Assembly: GCA_048497495.1 (NCBI GenBank)
Contig: JAFHCF010000115.1
Location: 1 to 36,736 of the forward strand
Length of the DNA: 36,736 nt
Source: JAFHCF01 sp048497495
Lineage (GTDB): Bacteria > Pseudomonadota > Alphaproteobacteria > Rhizobiales > Ancalomicrobiaceae
Direction: 5' to 3'
In this document: positions 18,127 through 25,309 of the stretch, piece by piece
How the letters are laid out: every line of letters begins with the position of its first letter
Position numbering within the stretch: position 1 is the first letter of the stretch
The notes under the pieces: generated by a model
What the model was told of the DNA's origin: nothing
Database searches by the model: none
The model's input: the letters and a program-made list of their open reading frames with translations, nothing else
Position numbers and translations under genes: made by a program

Positions 18127-19059
18127 TCAGCCCGGTTCGGCGAGGCGGCGGGCGGCGTGATCGGCGGCGCCGACGAGGGCCGCGGCATCGCCGAGGCGCG
18201 CGGGCTCGACCGGGAGGCCGAGGGCTCGCGCCATCGCCGGACCGAACCGGGGGAAGTGCGCGGCGAGGCCTCCGCCGACGATCACCAGCCCGACGCCCGC
18301 GGTGCGCGCGTAAGGCACGAGCCAGCCGCCGAGGTCGACGCCGAAACGGTGGAAGCGCTCGCGCAGCGCCGCGTCGGCGTCGATCGCGCCGGGCCGAGCG
18401 GCGAGGCCGGCGCAGTCGACGCCGCGATCGGCGAGGCGAAGGTCGAGGCCACGGATCGAGAAGGCGTCGTCGGCGCGGCCACCGAAGGCCGGTTCGGCGA
18501 AGAGTTCACCGGTCGCCGACCAGGGGAAGGTCCGTCCGTCGATCGCCTTGCCGTCGAGGAAGGCGGTGCCGAAACCGGTGCCCAGGGTGATCATCAGCGC
18601 CCGGCCCTCGAGATCGCGCGCCAAGGCCTCGCCGACCGCCGCGGCGGAAGCGTCGTTGACGAAGGTGATCGGCAGCGGGTGGGCGAGACGTTCGGCGAGG
18701 CGGGCGCCGAGGTCGAGACCGTGGAGGGCGTCGAACTTGCCGAGCCCTCGCAGCAGCGGAATGCCGCGCTCGTAGTCGCAGGGGCCGGGAAACCCGATGG
18801 CGATCACCTCGGGCCGGGCGCAGCGCGCCGTCTGGCGATCGCAGATCTCGGCGAGACGGGCGACGATCGCTTCCCGCCCGGCGGCGCTGTCGATCGCCTC
18901 GCGCTCGAGATGGGCGAGGACTTCCGAGGCGCGCACCGGATCGCGGGCGAGAACGCGGGCGACCTCGGCCGGATCGCCGAGGAGTACGCCCGACTTCACC
19001 GCCGTGCCGCCCACGTCGAGCGCGACGATCTCGCGCCTCGCATCACTCATGTCGCTCAC
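18127..19059 (-). CDS. nanK: ROK family sugar kinase, probable N-acetylmannosamine kinase
   Basis: A roughly 310-residue ROK-family protein. The ATP-binding segment is ALDVGGTAVKSGVL near the N-terminus; IAIGFPGPCD, the catalytic-Asp motif VNDASAAAVGEAL and ITLGTGFGTAFLDG follow. It probably phosphorylates N-acetylmannosamine released by NanA, given the cluster. The usual ROK zinc-binding cluster (CxCGxxGC) is absent, so substrate assignment is tentative and a glucokinase-like or GlcNAc kinase role is possible. The GTG start at 19059 overlaps the cupin stop; an ATG at 19050 is an alternative. It forms an operon with the cupin gene. Confidence 0.72.
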   Translation of the reverse strand: MSDMSDARREIVALDVGGTAVKSGVLLGDPAEVARVLARDPVRASEVLAHLEREAIDSAAGREAIVARLAEICDRQTARCARPEVIAIGFPGPCDYERGIPLLRGLGKFDALHGLDLGARLAERLAHPLPITFVNDASAAAVGEALARDLEGRALMITLGTGFGTAFLDGKAIDGRTFPWSATGELFAEPAFGGRADDAFSIRGLDLRLADRGVDCAGLAARPGAIDADAALRERFHRFGVDLGGWLVPYARTAGVGLVIVGGGLAAHFPRFGPAMARALGLPVEPARLGDAAALVGAADHAARRLAEPG

Positions 19060-19418
19060 ACCCTGCCGGCGTCGTCGTGAAGCCGCTCGATGTCGTCCTC
19101 CGCGAGATGGGCGCCGAGTTGCACCTCGATGAGGACCAGATCCTCGGTTCCGGTGTTCTCAATGCGATGCACCGCGCCGAGCGGGATCCACAGGGCCTGG
19201 TCGACCGCGATCGAGATCGTCGTCTCGCCGCTGATCGCCAGCCCCTGGCCGGCGACGACGACCCAGTGTTCCGAGCGGTGGACGTGACGTTGCAGCGAAA
19301 GGCGCTTGCCGGGGGTGACGGTGATGCGCTTGACGACGTGACCCTCGCCCGTCGCCAACACCTCCCAGCGTCCCCAGGGCCGTTCGTCGGTCTCGCCGAC
19401 CGTATAGCTCGATACCAT
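19056..19418 (-). CDS. Cupin, mannose-6-phosphate isomerase type II domain
   Basis: A 120-residue single-domain cupin. RPWGRWEVL, VKRITVTPGKRLSLQRHVHRSEHWVVV, IPLGAVHRIENTG and EVQLGAHLAEDDIERL match the C-terminal isomerase domain of bifunctional GDP-mannose pyrophosphorylase/phosphomannose isomerases, including the metal-binding histidines (HVHRSEHW and the later H in AVHR). Stand-alone domains of this kind may isomerise sugar phosphates. Its coupling to the ROK kinase suggests work on an amino-sugar or hexose phosphate, but no specific reaction can be claimed. The ATG at 19418 gives the usual family length; a longer in-frame extension upstream looks non-coding. Confidence 0.85.
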   Translation of the reverse strand: MVSSYTVGETDERPWGRWEVLATGEGHVVKRITVTPGKRLSLQRHVHRSEHWVVVAGQGLAISGETTISIAVDQALWIPLGAVHRIENTGTEDLVLIEVQLGAHLAEDDIERLHDDAGRV

Positions 19419-19655
19419 CGGCCCGATCCTCGATCGCCCGTGTTTCGTTCGGACCGCCGGTCGTGGCGGAGGATCCACGGGCCGAATTCGCCTCGCCCGA
19501 TCCCCGCCCGGCTCGACGGCACGGGCCGCGCGGTCTCGGCGGCCGGACCTCGTCGTCCGCGCGGGCTCGGTGGAGACCGGTCTCGGCCTGAGCCGCCACC
19601 CGGGAGCGGCACGGCCACGAAAGCCGCGCTCCGGCATCCACCGCGGCAGCAAGAC

Positions 19656-19690
19656 ACTGTGTTGCAGGATATCCTACAAGTCAATATGAT
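19656..19690. promoter_or_regulatory. Candidate divergent promoters sharing a palindromic operator
   Basis: TTGCAGGATATCCTACAA (19662-19679) is an 18-bp inverted repeat with a single mismatched pair. On the plus strand TTGCAG (19662) and TATGAT (19685-19690) are spaced 17 bp apart, toward gntR. On the minus strand TTGACT (19679-19684) sits 17 bp from CACAGT, toward the cupin gene. The palindrome occupies both spacers, a good place for repression by the neighbouring GntR/FCD protein. Confidence 0.5.
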
Positions 19691-19768
19691 ACCCCCGCAC
19701 GGGTGGAGGGAGAGCGGAGGGCTCGCTGGTCCGGAGGGCTCTCCGGGACCGCGCGCGAGAGGGATCTC

Positions 19769-19850
19769 GTGGCAGTGGACCCGTTGGCCCGTGGACATTG
19801 TGCCAGTGGACCCGTCGTGCCAGTGGACCCGTCGTGCCCGTGGGACCTCG
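19769..19850 (+). repeat. Degenerate 17-bp direct repeats
   Basis: GTGCCAGTGGACCCGTC occurs twice exactly (19800-19816 and 19817-19833). It is flanked by diverged copies at 19769-19785 and 19834-19850 and a shorter one between. It lies 70-150 bp before gntR. Function is unknown. Confidence 0.75.
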
Positions 19851-19922
19851 CGCCAGAGGGATCGTGTGCTCGAGGAACAGAGAGACCGACCCAGCGCGAG
19901 GTGGAGCCCTTCGGAGATCGAG

Positions 19923-20642
19923 ATGGTGAAGACCGGCCTGATACCCCTCAAGCGATCGCCTCTGCTCCATGTTTCGGTGCAGGAGAGCCTTCGCGACTAC
20001 ATCGCCGACAATCGCCTCGGCCCCGGCGCGCCGCTGCCGCCGGAAGGGACGCTGGCGCGACAGCTGGGGGTCGGTCGCAACTCGGTGCGCGAGGCGATCA
20101 AGGCGCTGGAATCGGTCGGCATTCTCGAGTCGCGGCGGGGCATCGGCATCTTCGTCAGGGCCTTCTCCTTCGACCCCCTGCTCGACAACCTCGCCTATGG
20201 GCTCGGCAATGCGCTGAAGGAGATCGAGGAGGTCCTCGTCATCCGTCGGACGCTCGAGGTGGGGCTGATCGAGCGAACCGTCGCGGCGATCGAACCCGGC
20301 ACCATCGCCGCCCTGCGCGCGGTGCTCGAGGACATGAAGACCCTGGCGACGCGCGGCGCGGCCTTCCCCGAGGAAGACCGGCAATTCCACCGGATCCTGT
20401 TCCGCGATCTCGACAACGAGGTGCTGTCGCGCCTGCTCGACGTCTTCTGGCTCGCCTTCCACAAGGCGTCGGACTTCGTCAATCTCGCCAATTCCGACCC
20501 GATGGCGACGTGGCGGGACCATGTCGCCATCGTCGACGCGGTCGAACGGCGCGACGCCGCCGCCGCCCGCGATCGTCTCGACGCCCACTATGCCGGGATC
20601 GGCCGAGTGATCTCCGACAACAAGACGGCCGTCGCCCGGTAG
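19923..20642 (+). CDS. GntR/FCD family transcriptional regulator
   Basis: A 239-residue FadR-subfamily regulator. The winged helix is at residues 15-70 (SVQESLRDYIADNRLGPGAPLPPEGTLARQLGVGRNSVREAIKALESVGIL) and the FCD ligand domain follows, with EEDRQFHRILF and the late DHVAIVDAV histidine for metal binding. The ATG at 19923 has GGAG at a normal distance. The divergent neighbour is the cupin-nanK operon, so this protein may control sugar-phosphate genes separately from NanR. The ligand cannot be named from sequence. Confidence 0.85.
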   Translation: MVKTGLIPLKRSPLLHVSVQESLRDYIADNRLGPGAPLPPEGTLARQLGVGRNSVREAIKALESVGILESRRGIGIFVRAFSFDPLLDNLAYGLGNALKEIEEVLVIRRTLEVGLIERTVAAIEPGTIAALRAVLEDMKTLATRGAAFPEEDRQFHRILFRDLDNEVLSRLLDVFWLAFHKASDFVNLANSDPMATWRDHVAIVDAVERRDAAAARDRLDAHYAGIGRVISDNKTAVAR

Positions 20643-20797
20643 GTGGCGGCGATCCGACGGGACGACGGCCTCGAGGCCGACCCGCGAAGCGCCGCGGGCC
20701 GCCGCCGAAAGACCTTCCCCGGCCGCTGGACCTCGTGGCCCGGCCTCGGACATCATTCCGCCCGCCCCCGGTGGTCGATGAGATAGTGGTTCTGAAT

Positions 20798-20824
20798 CAC
20801 GAGACGGATGGGAACCATCCGTCT
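20798..20824. terminator. Perfect 12-bp hairpin between gntR and lprI-like gene
   Basis: CGAGACGGATGG and its exact reverse complement surround a GAA loop. It lies 155 bases after gntR and 29 bases before the next start. It could end gntR transcription or act in the leader of the next gene. No T run follows. Confidence 0.45.
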
Positions 20825-20853
20825 CGATCGACCCCCTGGGAGGACCTTCGACG

Positions 20854-21540
20854 ATGACAGCGCGTGCGTCTCTTCTCCTCCTCGCTCTTTCGCTCCTCCT
20901 TCCTCCCCTCCCCGCCCGGGCGGCACCGCCGTCGTTCGACTGCAAGGCGGCGCGGCTGGCGGTGGAGAAGGCGATCTGCCGATCGGCCGGCCTGTCGGCG
21001 CTCGACGTCGAGATCGCCGCGGCCTACGGGCGGGCGATGCAGGCGCTGTCGGGGCCGATGCGCGAGGTGCTGAAACAGGCGCAGCGCGGTTTCATCGCCG
21101 CCCGCGACGACGCCTTCGGCCTGCCCGACGAGGACGTCGAGGCGCGGCTCGGCGACCAGGTCGCGTTCCTGAAGGCGATCGAGGTCGACGGACGCCGCGA
21201 GATCGCCGGCTCCTGGCGCAATGCCCACGGCTCGATCGAGGTGACGGCCCGGCCGAACGGCGACGCCGACGTGCTGATCGGCACGGCGGAGCCGACGCGG
21301 GCGCGCTGGCTGTGCGACGTCGAGGGCGTGGCGCGACGGGACGGCGACGCCTGGGTGATCGCCCCGGCGGCGGACGATCCGGAGGAATGGAGCGTGACGC
21401 TCACGCCGCGCGACGGCCTGTTGTGGCTGGCGGCGAAACCGGCGGCCGGCGACGAGGACTCGCCGCCGCCGTTCTGCGGCCACAACGGCACGATCGACGG
21501 CGCCTACCTGCCGGTTCGCCCGCCGCGCGACTTCCAATAG
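20854..21540 (+). CDS. Secreted LprI/DUF1311-like protein
   Basis: A 228-residue protein with a Sec signal peptide (hydrophobic LLLLALSLLLPPLPA, cleavage after ARA near residue 24). The mature N-terminus PSFDCKAARLAVEKAICRSAGLSALDVEIAAAYGRA matches the LprI N-terminal (DUF1311) domain, whose two cysteines are conserved. Some relatives inhibit lysozyme; many are uncharacterised. The remaining 130 residues form a beta-rich region with two more cysteines (WLCDVEG and FCGHNG) that I do not recognise. GGGAGGA lies 10 bases before the ATG. Confidence 0.85.
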   Translation: MTARASLLLLALSLLLPPLPARAAPPSFDCKAARLAVEKAICRSAGLSALDVEIAAAYGRAMQALSGPMREVLKQAQRGFIAARDDAFGLPDEDVEARLGDQVAFLKAIEVDGRREIAGSWRNAHGSIEVTARPNGDADVLIGTAEPTRARWLCDVEGVARRDGDAWVIAPAADDPEEWSVTLTPRDGLLWLAAKPAAGDEDSPPPFCGHNGTIDGAYLPVRPPRDFQ

Positions 21541-21567
21541 GCGGCGAGACGACCTGCCGGCGGCACA

Positions 21568-21592
21568 GAATGAACCGCATTCGAGTTCATTC
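21568..21592. terminator. Inverted repeat between convergent genes
   Basis: GAATGAAC and GTTCATTC form a perfect 8-bp stem around a 9-base loop. It is located between the convergent lprI-like and fdhD genes, so a bidirectional stop is plausible. The stem is AT-rich for this genome. Confidence 0.4.
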
Positions 21593-21609
21593 CATCGTAT
21601 CTGGCAAGT

Positions 21610-22476
21610 TCAACTTATTTTCGGTTCTTCGAGAAGACGATCGCATTCGGCATAGACGGTGAAGCGTCCGTCGCGGGCGAAGGCGACCAGGCAGACGCCG
21701 ACCTTCTCCGCCAGTTCCACCGCCAGGCTCGTCGGCGCCGAGACCGAGGCGATCAGCGGGATCCCGCCGGCGGCGGTCTTGTGGACCATCTCGTAGGAGC
21801 AGCGGCTCGACACCACGACGAAGCCCGAGGCCGGATCGATCGCGCTCGACGCGAGCGCGCCGATCAGCTTGTCGAGGGCGTTGTGGCGGCCGACGTCCTC
21901 GCGGGCGAGGCGGATGCGGCCGTCGAGATCGGCGAAGGCGGCGGCGTGGGTGGCGCCGGTCTCGCGATTGACCGTCTGGCATTCGGGAAAGGCGGCGACC
22001 GCCCGATCGATCGCCGCGGCGGCGACGCGCGTGGCGAGCGTCAGGCGCGCGACGGGCCGCAACGCCTCGGCGATGCTCTCGGCGCCGCACAATCCGCAGC
22101 CGGTGCGACCGGCGAGCGACCGGGTCCGGGCCCGTAGCGCCAGGGCACGGGCCTCGGGAATGGACACCGCCAATTCGACGCCGCGCGGCAGGGCCGTCGT
22201 CTCGACGGCGAGGACTTCCGACGGCGTCTCGACGATGCCCTCGGTCAGGGAGAAACCGAGGGCGAAGTCGCGGAGATCGGCCGGGCTCGCCATCATCACG
22301 GCGAAGGCGTGGCCGTTGTAGACCAGCGCCACCGGGGTTTCCTCGGCGACGACCTCGTCGCGGCCGGCAGGGCGGCCGGCGCTTTCGTCCGCTCGGGGCG
22401 GTCCGCCGGGTCCGTGCCGTCGCGCGACGACGCGACGGGTCGCCGATCTCGGGATCTGCGCGTCGTCGCCGGTCAT
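21610..22476 (-). CDS. fdhD: Formate dehydrogenase accessory sulfurtransferase
   Basis: A 288-residue FdhD protein. It passes sulfur from the cysteine desulfurase IscS to the molybdenum cofactor of formate dehydrogenase, which is needed for activity. Motifs seen are EETPVALVYNGHAFAVMMASP, DFALGFSLTEGI, the sulfur-carrying RTGCGLCGAESI, REDVGRHNALDKLIG and SSRCSYEMVHKTA. The ATG at 22476 avoids a long overlap with the upstream gene. It follows the mrp/apbC gene by seven bases and is probably co-transcribed with it. No formate dehydrogenase structural genes are in the window. Confidence 0.94.
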   Translation of the reverse strand: MTGDDAQIPRSATRRVVARRHGPGGPPRADESAGRPAGRDEVVAEETPVALVYNGHAFAVMMASPADLRDFALGFSLTEGIVETPSEVLAVETTALPRGVELAVSIPEARALALRARTRSLAGRTGCGLCGAESIAEALRPVARLTLATRVAAAAIDRAVAAFPECQTVNRETGATHAAAFADLDGRIRLAREDVGRHNALDKLIGALASSAIDPASGFVVVSSRCSYEMVHKTAAGGIPLIASVSAPTSLAVELAEKVGVCLVAFARDGRFTVYAECDRLLEEPKIS

Positions 22477-22483
22477 CTCGGGC

Positions 22484-23596
22484 CTATTCGATGACGATCT
22501 TGGGCATGGCGAAGGCGCTGCCGCCGCCACCGAGCGCGTCGCGCACCTTCGCAGCGATGTCGCGATAGACCGCGGCATGAGGCCCGTCGGGCTCGGCCAC
22601 GACGATCGGCCGGCCATTGTCGGAGCCCTCGCGGATCGCCATGGTCAGCGGCACCTCGCCGAGGAAGGGCACGCCGAGCTTCTCGGCTTCGGCGCGGGCG
22701 CCGCCATGGGCGAAGATGTCGTGGCGGGTGCCGCAGTTCGGGCAGACGAAATAGCTCATGTTCTCGATGACGCCGAGGATCGGCACGTCGACCTTCTGGA
22801 ACATGGCGACGCCGCGACGGGCGTCGATCAGCGCCAGATCCTGCGGGGTGGAGACGATCACCGCGCCGGCGAGCGGCACCTGCTGGGCGAGCGTCAGCTG
22901 AGCGTCGCCGGTGCCGGGGGGCATGTCGACGACGAGGACGTCGAGGCCACCCCAGTTCACGTCGCGCAGCAGTTGGGTGATGGCGCTCATCACCATCGGC
23001 CCGCGCCAGATCATCGGGGCGTCCTCGTCGACCAGGAAGCCGATCGACATGACGCGGATGCCGCAGGTCTCGATCGGAATCAGCATCTGATCGCGGATCT
23101 CCGGGCGGGTGCCGCCGAGACCGAAGAGCTTGGGCACCGAGGGGCCGTAGATGTCGGCGTCGAGCAGACCGACCTTCAGCCCGATCGACGCGAGGCCGAG
23201 GGCGAAGTTGGCGGCGGTGGTCGACTTGCCGACGCCGCCCTTGCCGGAGGCCACCGCGACGATGTGGCGCACGCCGGGCAGAGCCCCCTCGTTGGTGTTG
23301 GTCTTCGGCGCGGCGCCGGCCGGCGATGCCGGCACGGCGGCGGGTTTCGGCCGCTCGGCGGTGAGCGAGACCACGGCGCCCTCGACCCCCGGCAGGGCGA
23401 GGATCGCCTTCTCGGCGGCGGCGCGCAGGCTCTCCATGGTGTCGGCCTGGTTCGCCGCGACCGCGATCGAAAGATAGACCTTGGCGCCGTTGACGACGAT
23501 CTCGGAGAGCGCCGGGGAGGCGGCGAGCGAACCGCGCCCGTCCGGTGCGGCGATACGGGACAGGGCTTCCAGGACGATCTCGCGGGTTACGGCCAT
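22484..23596 (-). CDS. apbC: Mrp/ApbC/NBP35 family iron-sulfur cluster carrier ATPase
   Basis: A 370-residue P-loop ATPase that binds and transfers 4Fe-4S clusters. It has an N-terminal DUF59/MIP18-like domain (VLEALSRIAAPDG, LPGVEGAVVSL), the deviant Walker A GKGGVGKST, LLDADIYGPS, VVDMPPGTGDAQL and the cluster-binding CPNC pair. The start ATG at 23596 has GGAGAAG seven bases upstream; an earlier in-frame ATG at 23659 adds residues unlike the family. It is in an operon with fdhD, so it may serve iron-sulfur or molybdenum enzymes. Confidence 0.94.
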   Translation of the reverse strand: MAVTREIVLEALSRIAAPDGRGSLAASPALSEIVVNGAKVYLSIAVAANQADTMESLRAAAEKAILALPGVEGAVVSLTAERPKPAAVPASPAGAAPKTNTNEGALPGVRHIVAVASGKGGVGKSTTAANFALGLASIGLKVGLLDADIYGPSVPKLFGLGGTRPEIRDQMLIPIETCGIRVMSIGFLVDEDAPMIWRGPMVMSAITQLLRDVNWGGLDVLVVDMPPGTGDAQLTLAQQVPLAGAVIVSTPQDLALIDARRGVAMFQKVDVPILGVIENMSYFVCPNCGTRHDIFAHGGARAEAEKLGVPFLGEVPLTMAIREGSDNGRPIVVAEPDGPHAAVYRDIAAKVRDALGGGGSAFAMPKIVIE

Positions 23597-24216
23597 CGAT
23601 CTTCTCCGAGGGAATTTCTGGAGCGTCGGGGCCGAGCGGCCGGCCGACGAGGGGGTCATTCGATAGACAACGTCGCCGACCCCTCGTCAACCGACGAGGG
23701 ACCACGACCAAGGAGGTACCGGGCGGGGATGCCGGCAACACGCAACATAGGTAGGCCGCGCGGTCCACTCGACAACCAGGGCTGCGGCGGCAGGTCGCGG
23801 GCGCGGCGGCGAGGAGCGGGGCGCGCGGCCGGCGGATCGCCGTCGGCGCACCGGAGTGGGAGGTCGCCTCGAGACAGATACGGGCAGACGCAGTCCATCA
23901 TTTCGGCGGAGACGACGGTGCGACGTCGCTTCGACTTCCTCCCCCTCCACACACCGACCGCCGCCGCCTCCGACCGAGGACGCGGTGCCCGCCGTGCCCC
24001 GCCGATCCTCGATCGATGGAGACGGACCCGCCGCGAGCGAGGGCCGTCGCCTCGAGGTCGGCGAAACAGTCCCTCGAATTTCAACTCCGACGCCTCCGTC
24101 GGCTACCATTCAACTTCTCAACCGAGCAATAGCGAGCTAGGATTTCCAAAAACAAGGGCTTCGGAATACGACAACAGCGGATGGCTGTATCCCTCGTCGA
24201 AGGGTCACGGAGCCAC
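23597..24216. other. Intergenic region between divergent apbC and lacI-type genes
   Basis: 620 bp with no credible gene. Open frames on both strands are low-complexity arginine/proline/serine translations of GC-rich DNA. Two small inverted repeats are visible: CCCTCGT and ACGAGGG (23681-23700), and CCGACG and CGTCGG (24087-24102). The last 100 bases before the regulator are noticeably more AT-rich, consistent with a promoter, but no clear boxes were assigned. Confidence 0.5.
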
Positions 24217-25293
24217 ATGTCCCTACGGTATATCGCAGCATCGCTGGGCCTCAGTGTCACCACCGTCTCGCGCGCGTTGGCCGGTTATGCCGATGTCGCC
24301 GAAGAGACCCGTCGACGGGTCAAGGAGGAAGCCGAACGTATCGGCTATGTGCCCAATGCCATCGCTCGGCGGCTGCAGAAGGGGCGCGCCGACGCCATCG
24401 GCGTGGTGGCGCCGGCCGGGCCGGACGCCCTGTCGGACGGCTATCTCTATGCCGCCTTCACCAGCGCCTGGAGCCGGCTCTCGGAAATGGACCGCGATCT
24501 GGTGATGCTGCCCTCGCTGTCGGAGGGTGACAGGAACGGCAAGGAGTATCGGACCTTCCGTCGCGCGGTCGAGGAACGGCGCGTCGATGGGCTGTTGCTG
24601 CTCAGGACGCATCGCGACGACTGGCGCATTCCCTATCTGCACGCCGCCAAAATTCCCTTCATCGTCTTCGGGGCGGTTCATGCCGGCATGCCCGACGTGA
24701 CGGCGATCGGCATCGACAACGTCGACGCCGCCGACGTGGTCCTGACGCGCCTCGCCCGGTTCGGACATCGCCGGATCGCGCTGGTGGTGCCGGATGGCGA
24801 CTACGACTTCGCGACGTCGCGTCTCGAGGCATTCGCGCAGTTCGCGGACGGCACCGATCTCGAGCTTTCGGTGGCGACGGGCGCCTTCAGCGAGGACGGC
24901 GGCTGCGGCGCCACCGCCCGCCTCCTGGCGGCCGAGGACCCCCCCACCGCGATCGTCTACTTCACCAATCGCATGGCGATCGGCGGTCAGCGCGCCTTCT
25001 CCGGCTCGCCCCTCGTCTCCGGCCGCCACGTCTCGGTGATCAGCTTCGGCGACAACATCAGCCTGCACTACGCCTCGCCGCCGATGACCGCGGTGCGCGC
25101 GCCGATCGAGGCGATGGTCCGCCATGCCGTCGACGTGCTGGTCGCCGGAAGCGAAGGCCGACCAATCGAACCGATCCGACGTTGGCCGGTGAGCCTGATC
25201 GAGCGCCAATCGGACGGGCCACTGATGCTGCGTCCGGAGCGCGATCGCTTCGCGACCGCCTCGACCCTCGAGACGCCGCTCGAGGACGGGTGA
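24217..25293 (+). CDS. LacI family transcriptional regulator
   Basis: A 358-residue regulator. The helix-turn-helix and hinge are at residues 1-55 (LRYIAASLGLSVTTVSRALAGYADV, IGYVPNAIARRLQKGR), followed by a periplasmic-binding-like sugar domain (GVVAPAG, RRVDGLLLLRTHRDD, FIVFGAVH, IGIDNVDAADVVLTRLARFGHRRIALV, SVISFGDN). The ATG at 24217 has GGAG four bases upstream and gives a normal N-terminus; an ATG at 24181 would add 12 residues. No sugar transporter or catabolic gene adjoins it, so its regulon lies elsewhere. Confidence 0.88.
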   Translation: MSLRYIAASLGLSVTTVSRALAGYADVAEETRRRVKEEAERIGYVPNAIARRLQKGRADAIGVVAPAGPDALSDGYLYAAFTSAWSRLSEMDRDLVMLPSLSEGDRNGKEYRTFRRAVEERRVDGLLLLRTHRDDWRIPYLHAAKIPFIVFGAVHAGMPDVTAIGIDNVDAADVVLTRLARFGHRRIALVVPDGDYDFATSRLEAFAQFADGTDLELSVATGAFSEDGGCGATARLLAAEDPPTAIVYFTNRMAIGGQRAFSGSPLVSGRHVSVISFGDNISLHYASPPMTAVRAPIEAMVRHAVDVLVAGSEGRPIEPIRRWPVSLIERQSDGPLMLRPERDRFATASTLETPLEDG

Positions 25294-25309
25294 GGCGGAA
25301 CGCCGGCGC

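Larger units (their letters stand above)
19419..19922. other. Regulatory intergenic region between divergent cupin and gntR
   Basis: 504 bp with no credible gene. It contains a palindromic operator flanked by promoter-like boxes (19656-19690) and a run of degenerate 17-bp direct repeats (19769-19850). Both 5' leaders would be more than 200 bases long if the promoter reading is right. Confidence 0.55.

Noticed and set aside
19419..19652. Upstream extension of the cupin gene
   Set aside because: The extra residues are arginine/proline-rich with no similarity to the cupin family, while the ATG at 19418 gives the usual domain.
23656..24084. Possible gene upstream of the LacI-type regulator
   Set aside because: Frames are open on both strands only because of high GC; there is no ribosome site or family motif.
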